Positions 18,673 through 27,038 of a DNA stretch of 64,000 bases are shown here, in pieces. The stretch lies in the NCBI RefSeq assembly GCF_040151475.1, contig NZ_JBDKWG010000148.1, forward strand, positions 1 through 64,000, written 5' to 3'. The notes under the pieces were generated by a model. It saw nothing but the letters and a program-made list of their open reading frames with translations, searched no databases and was not told the origin of the DNA. Position 1 is the stretch's first letter. Each line of letters opens with the position of its first letter. This DNA comes from CAXBNB01 sp040151475. Lineage in GTDB: Bacteria > Bacteroidota > Bacteroidia > Cytophagales > Cyclobacteriaceae. The position numbers were made by a program, and so were the translations under genes.

Positions 18673-19488
18673 TTATTTTTTTGCAGTTAATTTTCTTATT
18701 TCATTCAGTGAATCAGAATACATGCTTTCTGCACGTTTTAAAAACTCACTATTAGGGTATTTGTCTATTAGTTCTTCGTAGATTTCTACGGCTTTTGAAT
18801 ATCTCTCTTTTTGTTTGAAGTCAATACTTGCTTTAGCATAACTGTATTGTGTATCGACAGATAAAAACAACGCTTCTTCCTTTAATTTAGAATCAGGAAA
18901 TTCTTTAGCGAAATTCTTAAACGCAATCAATGCGGCTTCATACCTTCTTAACTTGTGGTATTGTTTAGCATTATCAAACGCCTTTATCTCCAGTTTTTGC
19001 TGCATTTCATCCATAATGTCATTTACCTTGTCGGTGTATTCGCCATGAGGATGATTGTTGATGAAGTTTTGAAATTCGGTAATTGCATCGTAAGTGCTAG
19101 TCTGATCCAGATTGGAGTCTGGTGATTGAAGATACAACGAATAGGCGTTCATATAGGCAGCCTCTTCAGCAAACTCACTTCGAGAATAAACTACCGAGAA
19201 ATTCTTAAAATAGTTGGCACTTAACAAATATTGCTTTTGATAATAGTAGGTATATGCGTGTAGAAAGTTTGCTTTTTCGGCTTCTTTGGTTCCACGAATT
19301 ATTGGCAATATCTCTTCCAGCAATACTCCGGCACGGTAGTAATCCTCATCTTCGTAATACACCAAAGCAGCATCATACTTCTCTTTCCAGTCAGCACTTT
19401 TTTGAATTTTCCTGAATTTACTACAGGAAGTCATCAAAATCATGACCAAAAGAGCCAGATAAACGCTAAATAACCTCATTTTTCGCAT
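18673..19488 (-). CDS. bamD: Outer-membrane assembly lipoprotein BamD
   Basis: A start at MRKMRLFSVYLALLVMILMTSC gives 271 residues and a lipoprotein signal. A longer frame from 19551 would put 21 unlikely residues in front and would lie upstream of the promoter motif at 19496-19503. The body is five tandem TPR-type repeats (for example YYRAGVLLEEILPIIRGTKEA and FAEEAAYMNAYSLYL), as in BamD, which works with BamA to insert beta-barrel proteins. Length matches the family. It leads the cluster bamD-rpoZ-coaBC-porD, linking barrel assembly with a type IX secretion gene. Confidence 0.93.
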   Translation of the reverse strand: MRKMRLFSVYLALLVMILMTSCSKFRKIQKSADWKEKYDAALVYYEDEDYYRAGVLLEEILPIIRGTKEAEKANFLHAYTYYYQKQYLLSANYFKNFSVVYSRSEFAEEAAYMNAYSLYLQSPDSNLDQTSTYDAITEFQNFINNHPHGEYTDKVNDIMDEMQQKLEIKAFDNAKQYHKLRRYEAALIAFKNFAKEFPDSKLKEEALFLSVDTQYSYAKASIDFKQKERYSKAVEIYEELIDKYPNSEFLKRAESMYSDSLNEIRKLTAKK

Positions 19489-19495
19489 AGGGCTG

Positions 19496-19503
19496 CAAAT
19501 ATA
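19496..19503 (-). promoter_or_regulatory. -7 promoter element of the bamD cluster
   Basis: TATATTTG on the minus strand is an exact TAnnTTTG match. It ends only 7 bp before the ATG at 19488, so the transcript would have almost no leader if that ATG is used, or about 10-13 bases if the second ATG (19479) is used. Confidence 0.5.
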
Positions 19504-19630
19504 AGGGGCTTTATTATAAATACCTATTGGGAAAGATTGTTCTTCTGGCATGTTTTGTTTAAAAAATGTTACTTATGGCTGAACTGTAACTTGGTAATGA
19601 AGTTGTAAAAAGAAAAGTTGCTTGTCACTC

Positions 19631-21289
19631 TCAAAATTCTGTATTCTTCAATCTCGGTATATTTCTGTTTTTGAATTTTTCTTTGTCAGGCATTTTTATT
19701 TCAGCCGGAATCACTTTTTCATCTACCTTATACTGTTTTTGAACTTCTTTTATTTTCTCCATAACGTCTTTTTCCACATATCCTTCTTTTCTATAATAGG
19801 AAACTACATCTTCCAATGTAGGCTTTTCAGCTTTTCGCCAGACAAACCCTTCCAGATTCATTTTGTCCTTGCTAAGTTCATGTGGAGGAATCAACTCAGC
19901 TTCTGGTTGGTTGTAGAAGGAAATAGTCAGAGGGTCTCCATTCTTAAATATGATTCGCATATCACCACATAATATTTTATTCATACCGAGCATAATGGAG
20001 TCACCTTCCAGTAAATAATACAAGCTTTCACCATTTCCATTGATGTCCATGGCACTAATAGCTCCCTGATCAAAATAGGCTGTCATATTTCGCCCCTTTA
20101 CCTGATTGAACTGCCCAAGAGTATCTTCAGATGCTAAAAATGAACTCTTCCTCATCTTCATTTTGTCAATAATATCATTTACTAAATAGAGATCGATGGA
20201 ATCAGCCTCTATCTGACTCTTATGATTCCAAAGTATAGGATCGTCATACATTACAATCATAGAATCTGACATGAAATAGGACATTGAATCACATTTGCCC
20301 TGTAAGTTGCTTTTGAACAATTTCACATCGTAGTATGCCAGGATTCTTTTGTCGGCTTCTATCTCACTTTCGATTGCCACCAAAGTATCGGCAGCTAAAA
20401 AGAAGGTATCTAACTCCATCAGTTTTTTCATTACGGGATTACCAAAAATCTTACTTCTTCCGGCTGACTGGTCGTAGATTCCCTTTTTTCCGATAATGAC
20501 CACATCTTCATTTTTTGATGTCAATTTTACATTACCAATGGCAGTATAAAATTTGGTGGCATCATCTAAAAAGAGCTCATCCCCTTCTAAAATATATTCT
20601 TTTGTTTCTATGACTCCTTCATCAAAAATGGTGACATCCACTGCGGTTTTAAACTCACCTCCAAGGGCATGAACGGTAGTATTGTCATCCGTAATAATTT
20701 TAGTAGGACCTTTCGTAATGGCTATTTTGGTAGTGGTGGAGTATTCGAGTGTATCTGCTTCCAAATCATAAGTTGGAGACACAAGTTTCACTTCTTTATA
20801 AAATACTGCGTAGTTTATTTGAGAGAAAAACCTTCCATTGTCACTGGTAAGCGTGTTTTCTGCATCTATTAGTTTTCCGTGATCTCGGAAATCGGCAATT
20901 TTTTCAATCAGATCATAGTCAAGTATATCCGTGTAGAGGGTTCTTCCTCCGTTTTTATATACCACATTTTCCCTGAGTTTTGCCTGTCTTGTTGCTCCTT
21001 CATAGACTAGTTTTTTAGATGTAATGGTGACAGAGTCTCCGTCTTTGATATGAACATGACCAAAAGCTTCTAACCTGTTGTCTTTGGTGTATTGATAGGA
21101 ACTGTCGCAATGAATTACGGTTGATTCATGCGTAAAGACAACATTTCCTATAAGCTTTCTGAATTTAACTTTTCCTCTGCCGTGATACTCCACGACATCT
21201 GCCTTGTATCTGGGTCTTTTTTGGCCATAGGCTTCCCATTGAAGGGCAAAAACGATAAGAAGTAATGGGAGAAATTTTAAAAACCTCAT
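19631..21289 (-). CDS. OstA-like (LptA/LptD N-terminal fold) periplasmic protein
   Basis: This 552-residue protein has a signal peptide at 1-22 (ending EAYGQ) and then several stretches of the OstA/LptA beta-jellyroll: YKADVVEYHGRGKVKFRKLIGNVVFTHES..CDSSYQYTKDN, followed by further repeats such as GDSVTITSKKLVYEG and FLDDATKFYTAIGNVKLTS. The fold forms the periplasmic bridge carrying lipopolysaccharide. Bacteroidota carry long OstA-like proteins of this kind in place of, or in addition to, short LptA. The acidic/basic C-terminus has no clear domain. The gene is divergent from tilS with its own -7 element. Confidence 0.85.
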   Translation of the reverse strand: MRFLKFLPLLLIVFALQWEAYGQKRPRYKADVVEYHGRGKVKFRKLIGNVVFTHESTVIHCDSSYQYTKDNRLEAFGHVHIKDGDSVTITSKKLVYEGATRQAKLRENVVYKNGGRTLYTDILDYDLIEKIADFRDHGKLIDAENTLTSDNGRFFSQINYAVFYKEVKLVSPTYDLEADTLEYSTTTKIAITKGPTKIITDDNTTVHALGGEFKTAVDVTIFDEGVIETKEYILEGDELFLDDATKFYTAIGNVKLTSKNEDVVIIGKKGIYDQSAGRSKIFGNPVMKKLMELDTFFLAADTLVAIESEIEADKRILAYYDVKLFKSNLQGKCDSMSYFMSDSMIVMYDDPILWNHKSQIEADSIDLYLVNDIIDKMKMRKSSFLASEDTLGQFNQVKGRNMTAYFDQGAISAMDINGNGESLYYLLEGDSIMLGMNKILCGDMRIIFKNGDPLTISFYNQPEAELIPPHELSKDKMNLEGFVWRKAEKPTLEDVVSYYRKEGYVEKDVMEKIKEVQKQYKVDEKVIPAEIKMPDKEKFKNRNIPRLKNTEF

Positions 21290-21308
21290 CTAACAAGTTA
21301 TATCTGTG

Positions 21309-21316
21309 CAAAACTA
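21309..21316 (-). promoter_or_regulatory. -7 promoter element of the OstA-like gene
   Basis: TAGTTTTG on the minus strand fits TAnnTTTG exactly and ends 19 bp before the start codon at 21289. It is one half of a compact divergent promoter pair with tilS. Confidence 0.55.
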
Positions 21317-21341
21317 TATCGGATCAATAACGAAAAAAACC

Positions 21342-21349
21342 TAAGTTTG
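21342..21349 (+). promoter_or_regulatory. -7 promoter element of tilS
   Basis: TAAGTTTG fits TAnnTTTG exactly and ends 26 bp before the tilS ATG at 21376. Confidence 0.55.
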
Positions 21350-21375
21350 ATTTATAATTCTGAATCAATACCTGA

Positions 21376-22713
21376 ATGCTTTATAAATTTCAAAATTTCT
21401 GTACTCAAAACAATCTCTTTTCTAAAGCCAATAAAATACTGTTGGCTGTGAGTGGAGGAGTGGATTCGATGGTGTTGATGCATTTGATGGCAAATTCGGA
21501 TTTAAAGTTTGGTGTAGCTCATTGTAACTTTCAGTTAAGGGGTACAGCGTCTGATGGTGATGAAGAGTTAGTGGTTCGAACTGCTAATGCTCTGAAACTG
21601 CAATGTCATATTGAACGGTTTGATACTTATCAATACATTAAGGATGAAAAAACATCTCTTCAACAAGCTGCGCGGGATTTAAGGTATAATTGGTTTGATA
21701 GTATTTGCGATAAATATGGATATGACAAGATCGCAACTGCCCACCATGCTTCCGATCAAACAGAAACAATTCTATATAACATCACTAAAGGCTGTGGTAT
21801 TTCGGGATTGAGAGGAATTCCAATGATAAATGGAAAGATAACCCGGCCATTACTTTTTGCAACCAGGCAAGAAATAGTGGCTTATGCCAAGGAGAATAAT
21901 ATAGGTTGGAGGGAGGATTCCTCCAATAGTGATGAAAAGTACAATCGCAACTTGATTCGTCATTCGGTAGTTCCTCGTCTTAAACAAATTAATCCTGGCA
22001 TTGATAAAACCATGTTGAGAAATACCACCAGATACCGGGCAATGGAAGAATTGATTGGTTCTGAAATAGAAAAGATCAAAATGCGGTACTTGTCATCGAT
22101 ATCGGGAGGTCATATTTTATTGACAGACTGGATGGTGGATCAAAAAGGGAGTATAGTTATTTTAGAAGGTATATTAAAGGAGTTTGGGTTCAACTACGAT
22201 CAGGTTTCTTCTATTTATCATTCATTGACTGGACTTTCAGGAAAAGTGTTCTATTCTGATGGGTTTAAGTTAAATGTTGACAGAAGCAATATTTATGTTT
22301 ATCCTATTTCAGAAAATGAAGATATTCTAATCGAAATTGAGGAACAGGATTGTACTTTTGAAGTGGCTGCATCAGTTTATAAAATGACGAGAATGCCAGT
22401 TGAGAAATTCAATATGATCAAAAACCCGAAATTTGCCTGTCTTGATTTTGACAAACTCGTTTTCCCTCTGAAAATAAGAAACTGGCAACAAGGAGACTGG
22501 TTTATGCCGCTGGGAATGAATTCAAAAAAAAAGCTGAGTGATTTTATGATTGACGAAAAAATTCCCGTAAACTTGAAAAACAGAGTGGTTTTGCTGGAGA
22601 GTCAGGGAGACATAGTATGGATAGCAGGTTATAGAATTGACAATCGATACAAAATCACACCCCAAACCAAGCTGGTGCTTATTATAGAAAAATCAGATGT
22701 TCAATCCATTTAA
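21376..22713 (+). CDS. tilS: tRNA(Ile)-lysidine synthase TilS
   Basis: This 445-residue enzyme attaches lysine to C34 of the AUA-reading tRNA(Ile) so that it reads AUA instead of AUG. The N-type ATP-pyrophosphatase P-loop SGGVDS lies at residues 26-31, and ATAHHASDQTETIL and the GCGISGLRGI motif follow. The C-terminal half contains the TilS substrate-binding domain, with RNWQQGDWFMPLGMNSKKKLSDFMID near its end. Its last 17 bases overlap the next gene, so the two are translationally coupled. Confidence 0.97.
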   Translation: MLYKFQNFCTQNNLFSKANKILLAVSGGVDSMVLMHLMANSDLKFGVAHCNFQLRGTASDGDEELVVRTANALKLQCHIERFDTYQYIKDEKTSLQQAARDLRYNWFDSICDKYGYDKIATAHHASDQTETILYNITKGCGISGLRGIPMINGKITRPLLFATRQEIVAYAKENNIGWREDSSNSDEKYNRNLIRHSVVPRLKQINPGIDKTMLRNTTRYRAMEELIGSEIEKIKMRYLSSISGGHILLTDWMVDQKGSIVILEGILKEFGFNYDQVSSIYHSLTGLSGKVFYSDGFKLNVDRSNIYVYPISENEDILIEIEEQDCTFEVAASVYKMTRMPVEKFNMIKNPKFACLDFDKLVFPLKIRNWQQGDWFMPLGMNSKKKLSDFMIDEKIPVNLKNRVVLLESQGDIVWIAGYRIDNRYKITPQTKLVLIIEKSDVQSI

Positions 22714-23221
22714 GAAAAGATACAGTACCGAGGAAATGAGCCTGTTCAGGTTCATGTCTCAGATCAGGCAATTCGAAAACCTTAACTATGACGAACTGTC
22801 TCAAATCGCACCGTGTATGTACCTGCGTACTTTCAATCATGATGAAGTGGTATTTTTCAGAGGAGATCCCAGCTACGCATTATATATTGTAAAAAACGGA
22901 AAAGTATCACTTCGTGTGGATGTTAATGACAAATTTGAGGAGTTAACTAATGTGAGACCGGGAGAAGCTTTTGGAGACAATTCCTTGTTGAATAATACCA
23001 AAAGGATCTATACTTCGGTAGTAGTTTCTGAAAAAGCAGATTTGTATGTGATCCCTCAAGCCAATCTATTGGACATACTCGATGACCATCCGCAAATTAG
23101 GGCTAAGATCATGACTTCTTTTTCAGAGTTGTACAATGAATACACCTCCACTTTATTTAAAAAATACAGATCTGCTTTCGGATTTTTTGATTTAGGTATG
23201 GTTTATGACAAGAGTCATTGA
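22697..23221 (+). CDS. Cyclic-nucleotide-binding-domain protein without DNA-binding domain
   Basis: This 174-residue protein has one cNMP-binding beta-barrel at about 20-135, with the hallmarks DEVVFFRGDPSYALYIVKNGKVSL and RPGEAFGDNSLLNN (the phosphate-binding cassette region). After the barrel comes a helix and a short tail with no helix-turn-helix, so it is not a normal Crp-type regulator. It overlaps tilS by 17 bases and is probably expressed with it. Its cassette lacks the usual Arg-Ala pair after the Gly-Glu segment, so cyclic-nucleotide binding is uncertain. Role unknown. Confidence 0.8.
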   Translation: MFNPFKKRYSTEEMSLFRFMSQIRQFENLNYDELSQIAPCMYLRTFNHDEVVFFRGDPSYALYIVKNGKVSLRVDVNDKFEELTNVRPGEAFGDNSLLNNTKRIYTSVVVSEKADLYVIPQANLLDILDDHPQIRAKIMTSFSELYNEYTSTLFKKYRSAFGFFDLGMVYDKSH

Positions 23222-23272
23222 AAATCTGACTCCAAAAAATCGCTTCTAGTTCATCATTGAACAATATTTTCA

Positions 23273-23280
23273 TACTTTTG
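23273..23280 (+). promoter_or_regulatory. -7 promoter element of mdh
   Basis: TACTTTTG fits TAnnTTTG exactly and lies 47 bp before the mdh ATG, predicting a leader of roughly 40 bases. Confidence 0.55.
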
Positions 23281-23327
23281 CTATCCTAATTCGTAGGATT
23301 CTATTCACATTAAAATTTTAATATAAA

Positions 23328-24254
23328 ATGAAAGTAACAATAGTAGGAGCTGGTAATGTAGGTGCCAGTGTAGCCGAATATGTCGCCATGAAAGAATTGG
23401 CTGACGAAGTAGTATTACTTGATATCCGAGAAGGTTTTGCCGAAGGTAAGGCCATGGATCTCAACCAATGTGCTACATTGAATGGCTTTAACAGCAAGGT
23501 AATTGGTACCACCGGAGATTACAGCAAAACGGCAGGTTCGACTGTAGTAGTGATCACTTCTGGAATTCCAAGAAAGCCGGGGATGACCAGAGAAGAACTG
23601 ATCGGTACTAATGCCGGTATTGTGAAATCAGTAACGGAAAATTTGGTAAAACATTCTCCTGATGCGGTTTTGGTAGTAATTTCCAACCCAATGGATACCA
23701 TGACTTACTTGTCTGCTAAAACAAGTGGTTTGCCAAAAAACAAGATAATTGGAATGGGAGGTACTTTAGACAGTTCAAGGTTCCGTTACAGATTGTCTGA
23801 AGCACTGGACTGCAACCCTAACGACGTACAAGGAGTAGTAATCGGAGGCCATGGTGATACTACTATGATACCATTGACGAGATTGGCTACTTACAATTCT
23901 ACGCCTGTATCTAACTACCTGTCTGCTGAAAAGCTGGAAGAAGTTGCTGCTGCTACTATGGTAGGTGGTGCTACATTGACAGGCCTTTTGGGAACATCTG
24001 CATGGTATGCTCCGGGTGCAGCAGGTGCAGCGGTAGTTGAGGCTATTGTTAGAGATCAAAAGAAGTTGATGAGTGCTTCTGTGTATCTTGAAGGCGAATA
24101 TGGACAAAAAGATATTTGTGTTGGTGTGCCTGTAATTATCGGTAAAGACGGATGGGAAGAAGTAGTTGACTTTAAGTTGACTGATGACGAAAAAGCCAAA
24201 TTCGAAGCAAGTGCCGCAGCAGTCAGGAAAATGAATGACGCATTAGAATTGTAA
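23328..24254 (+). CDS. mdh: Malate dehydrogenase (LDH-like type)
   Basis: This 308-residue NAD-dependent enzyme interconverts malate and oxaloacetate in the TCA cycle. The Rossmann motif GAGNVG is at residues 7-12. The substrate loop PRKPGMTR (Arg82 and Arg88) specifies dicarboxylate rather than lactate. Catalytic His175 lies in GGHGDT and the conserved ISNPMD is near 119. Length and motifs match the lactate-dehydrogenase-like MDH group. A single-gene unit, with its own -7 element and a hairpin terminator shared with pnp. Confidence 0.98.
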   Translation: MKVTIVGAGNVGASVAEYVAMKELADEVVLLDIREGFAEGKAMDLNQCATLNGFNSKVIGTTGDYSKTAGSTVVVITSGIPRKPGMTREELIGTNAGIVKSVTENLVKHSPDAVLVVISNPMDTMTYLSAKTSGLPKNKIIGMGGTLDSSRFRYRLSEALDCNPNDVQGVVIGGHGDTTMIPLTRLATYNSTPVSNYLSAEKLEEVAAATMVGGATLTGLLGTSAWYAPGAAGAAVVEAIVRDQKKLMSASVYLEGEYGQKDICVGVPVIIGKDGWEEVVDFKLTDDEKAKFEASAAAVRKMNDALEL

Positions 24255-24350
24255 TTCATTTCTGTTTTCAGAATAAAATATTGGAGCTGGTCATTTATGG
24301 CTGGCTCTTTTTTTGTGCTATGAAACGAAATAAATGAAAAGTTTTATTAC

Positions 24351-24389
24351 AAAAAAACCACCGATTGTTAGTTCAATCGGTGGTTTTTT
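24351..24389. terminator. Bidirectional intrinsic terminator between mdh and pnp
   Basis: ACCACCGATTG and CAATCGGTGGT form a perfect 11-bp stem around the loop TTAGTT, with an A-run before and a T-run after. It can stop both the plus-strand mdh transcript and the minus-strand pnp transcript. Confidence 0.92.
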
Positions 24390-24410
24390 AAAATATGATT
24401 AAGATTACTT

Positions 24411-26555
24411 CTATTCTGCTTTTTCAGGCTTAGGAAGTAATACTTTTCTTGACAATCTGAATTTACCTGTTTTAGGGTCAATTTCAGTCAGTTTAACTTT
24501 TACTTCTTCACCTACTTCCATTATTCCATCCATCTTTTCTACTCTTTCCCATTTGATCTCAGAAATGTGAAGTAGCCCGTCTTTACCCGGCATAAACTCA
24601 ATGAATGCACCAAACGGCATGATGGATTTTACTTTACCAGTATAGGTTTCTCCAACTTCAGGTTGAGCCACTATATTTTTGATTCTTCGGATAGCATCAG
24701 CCATAGAGTCACCATCGACAGCAAATACACTGATTATGCCTTTACCGTCAACTTCTTCAATTACTACAGTAGCACCGGATTCATTCTGGATTTCCTGAAT
24801 GATTTTACCACCTGGCCCTATCACCGCACCAATTAGTTCTTTCTCTATTTTCATAGTGAATGAGCGTGGAGCGTGAGGTTTCAAGTCTTCTCTGGATTCA
24901 GAAAGGGTTTTTCTTATTTCATTTAAAATATGCTCTCTTCCTTCTTTAGCCTGCATTAATGCTTCCGTCAATACTTCATAAGAAAGCCCATCTACTTTGA
25001 TGTCCATTTGGCAGGCAGTGATTCCTTTGTCTGTACCAGTTACTTTAAAGTCCATATCTCCTAGGTGATCTTCATCTCCCAGAATGTCAGACAAAATAGC
25101 ATATTTTCCAGTTTCAGGATCAGAAATCATACCCATCGCTATACCGGAAACTGGTGATTTCAATTTAATACCAGCATCCATTAGCGCAAGAGAACCAGCA
25201 CATACAGTAGCCATTGATGAAGAACCATTAGATTCCAGTATATCAGATACTACACGAATTGTATATGGGTTTTCATCTCCCTGAGGGATCATTCTTTTCA
25301 AAGCCCTCAATGCAAGATTACCATGTCCTATTTCTCTTCTGCCAGGTCCTCTGTTTGGCCTGGCCTCACCTGTAGAAAATGCAGGGAAATTATAATGCAA
25401 CATAAACTTGTTGTATCCGGAATTCATAGCACTGTCGATCATTTGCTGATCCATCTTGGTACCAAGAGTTACGGTAGTCAATGATTGTGTTTCACCTCTG
25501 GTGAATACCGCAGAACCGTGAGCACCTGGCAGGTAGTCAACTTCAGACCAGATATGTCTTACTTCATTGAGTTTACGGCCATCTAATCTTATCCTGTTGT
25601 CTAATACAGAATTTCTAATTGCTTCTTTTTCAACATCATGAAAATATTTGTCAATTAGAAATTCACTGGGAGTTTCTTCTCCTTCAGCAACTTCAGGAAG
25701 AGAATCTATGTATTCTTGCTTGATTGCACCGAACTTTTCTTTCCTTAGTGCTTTATCAGCAATACCTTCAGAAGCTACAGCATATACCTTATCGTAAGTT
25801 TTTGCTTTGACGTCAGCTTTAAGGCCTTCATCATGAGTTTCGTGCGAATACTCTCTTTTTACCGTCTTTCCTACTGCTTCTGTTAATTCTAATTGCACTT
25901 TACAGTGATCTTTAATTGCTTCGTGCCCGGCTTTGATTGCCCCGATCATTACTTCCTCAGACACTTCATTTAATTCACCTTCAACCATCAATATGTTATC
26001 AATGGTTCCGGCAATGATCATTTCAAGATCAGCTTCTTCTATTTGAGTTGGTGTAGGGTTGATCAAATACTCTCCTGCTTTGAATATTACCCTTACTTCC
26101 GATATTGGTCCACCGAATGGAATATCAGAAACGGATAATGCGGCTGATGCAGCAAGTGCAGCAAGTGCATCCGGCAGCACGTTTTTGTCCGCAGAAATCA
26201 ATGAAATCATGATTTGTGTTTCAGCATGATAATCATCCGGGAATAATGGCCTTAGTGCTCTGTCAACCAGGCGTGAAATCAGGATTTCCATATCAGAAAG
26301 CCTGGCTTCTCTTTTTAAGAAACCGCCGGGAATCTTACCTGCAGAAGCAAATTTTTCCTGATAATCAACGGACATAGGAAGGAAATCAACTCCTTCTCTG
26401 GCTTCTTTGTTGGAAACAACTGTTGCTAAAAGCATGGCGTTTCCCATTCTAACTACAACTGATCCATCAGCCTGTTTGGCCAATTTACCGGTCTCAATCG
26501 TAATTTCTCTTCCATCAGCTAGTGCGATGGATTTGGTTACTACATTTAATGACAT
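24411..26555 (-). CDS. pnp: Polyribonucleotide nucleotidyltransferase (PNPase)
   Basis: This 714-residue enzyme degrades RNA 3'-to-5' by phosphorolysis. It has the two RNase PH-like halves (about 1-230 and 310-540), with EARLSDMEILISRLVDRALRPLF in the first and FSTGEARPNRGPGRREIGHG in the second. A KH domain with IGPGGKIIQEI follows near 570, then an S1 domain at about 620-690 (GETYTGKVKSIMPFGAFIEF). All core domains are present at normal length. It lies downstream of rpsO, the usual partner, but a terminator-like hairpin separates the two, so read-through is likely partial. Confidence 0.98.
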   Translation of the reverse strand: MSLNVVTKSIALADGREITIETGKLAKQADGSVVVRMGNAMLLATVVSNKEAREGVDFLPMSVDYQEKFASAGKIPGGFLKREARLSDMEILISRLVDRALRPLFPDDYHAETQIMISLISADKNVLPDALAALAASAALSVSDIPFGGPISEVRVIFKAGEYLINPTPTQIEEADLEMIIAGTIDNILMVEGELNEVSEEVMIGAIKAGHEAIKDHCKVQLELTEAVGKTVKREYSHETHDEGLKADVKAKTYDKVYAVASEGIADKALRKEKFGAIKQEYIDSLPEVAEGEETPSEFLIDKYFHDVEKEAIRNSVLDNRIRLDGRKLNEVRHIWSEVDYLPGAHGSAVFTRGETQSLTTVTLGTKMDQQMIDSAMNSGYNKFMLHYNFPAFSTGEARPNRGPGRREIGHGNLALRALKRMIPQGDENPYTIRVVSDILESNGSSSMATVCAGSLALMDAGIKLKSPVSGIAMGMISDPETGKYAILSDILGDEDHLGDMDFKVTGTDKGITACQMDIKVDGLSYEVLTEALMQAKEGREHILNEIRKTLSESREDLKPHAPRSFTMKIEKELIGAVIGPGGKIIQEIQNESGATVVIEEVDGKGIISVFAVDGDSMADAIRRIKNIVAQPEVGETYTGKVKSIMPFGAFIEFMPGKDGLLHISEIKWERVEKMDGIMEVGEEVKVKLTEIDPKTGKFRLSRKVLLPKPEKAE

Positions 26556-26638
26556 AATAATTTTTTAAATTTTGACAAAAATTGAGAATTGAGTGTGAGT
26601 GGATGTCAAAATCTGTTAAATATTCGAGTGAGAAGTAC

Positions 26639-26674
26639 AAAAAAGGGAATTCAAATTAACGAATTCCCCTTTGC
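26639..26674 (-). terminator. Terminator after rpsO
   Basis: On the minus strand GGGAATTC and GAATTCCC form a perfect 8-bp stem, extended by A-T pairs at the base, around an 8-base loop and followed by a run of T. It lies just past the rpsO stop and before pnp. Confidence 0.75.
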
Positions 26675-26683
26675 GCATATTTT

Positions 26684-26959
26684 TTATTTTCTTAAATTCA
26701 ATTCAGCTATAATAGCTCTGTACCGATTAATGTCTCTTTTGTAGAGATAGTCAAGAAGGCTCCTTCTTTTTCCTACCAATTTCAAAAGGCCTAATCTCGT
26801 AGAATGATCTTTTTTGTGCGTTTTCAAATGCTCTGTTAAATAATTGATTCGGTAAGTGAAAAGAGCAATTTGAGATTCCGAAGAACCTGTATCTGTTTTC
26901 GACTTTAACCGACCATGATTTTCAAAGACTTCTTGTTTTTTCTCTGTTGATAAATACAT
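26684..26959 (-). CDS. rpsO: 30S ribosomal protein S15
   Basis: This 91-residue protein binds 16S rRNA and organises the platform of the 30S subunit. The sequence shows the family helices and the signature TGSSESQIALFTYRINYLTEHLKTHKKDHSTRLGLLKLVGKRRSLLDYL, in full length. It lies upstream of pnp, the most common neighbour. An exact TAnnTTTG element sits 40 bp upstream. Confidence 0.98.
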   Translation of the reverse strand: MYLSTEKKQEVFENHGRLKSKTDTGSSESQIALFTYRINYLTEHLKTHKKDHSTRLGLLKLVGKRRSLLDYLYKRDINRYRAIIAELNLRK

Positions 26960-26998
26960 GCTTAGTAAAAAGTTTAAATGTTATTTGTTTCAAGCGTG

Positions 26999-27006
26999 CA
27001 AAATTA
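26999..27006 (-). promoter_or_regulatory. -7 promoter element of rpsO
   Basis: TAATTTTG on the minus strand fits TAnnTTTG exactly. It ends 39 bp before the rpsO start, giving a leader of roughly 35 bases that could carry the usual S15 autoregulatory site, although I cannot see one. Confidence 0.55.
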
Positions 27007-27038
27007 GATATATAGATGTTTAAAAGCAAACAACATTT

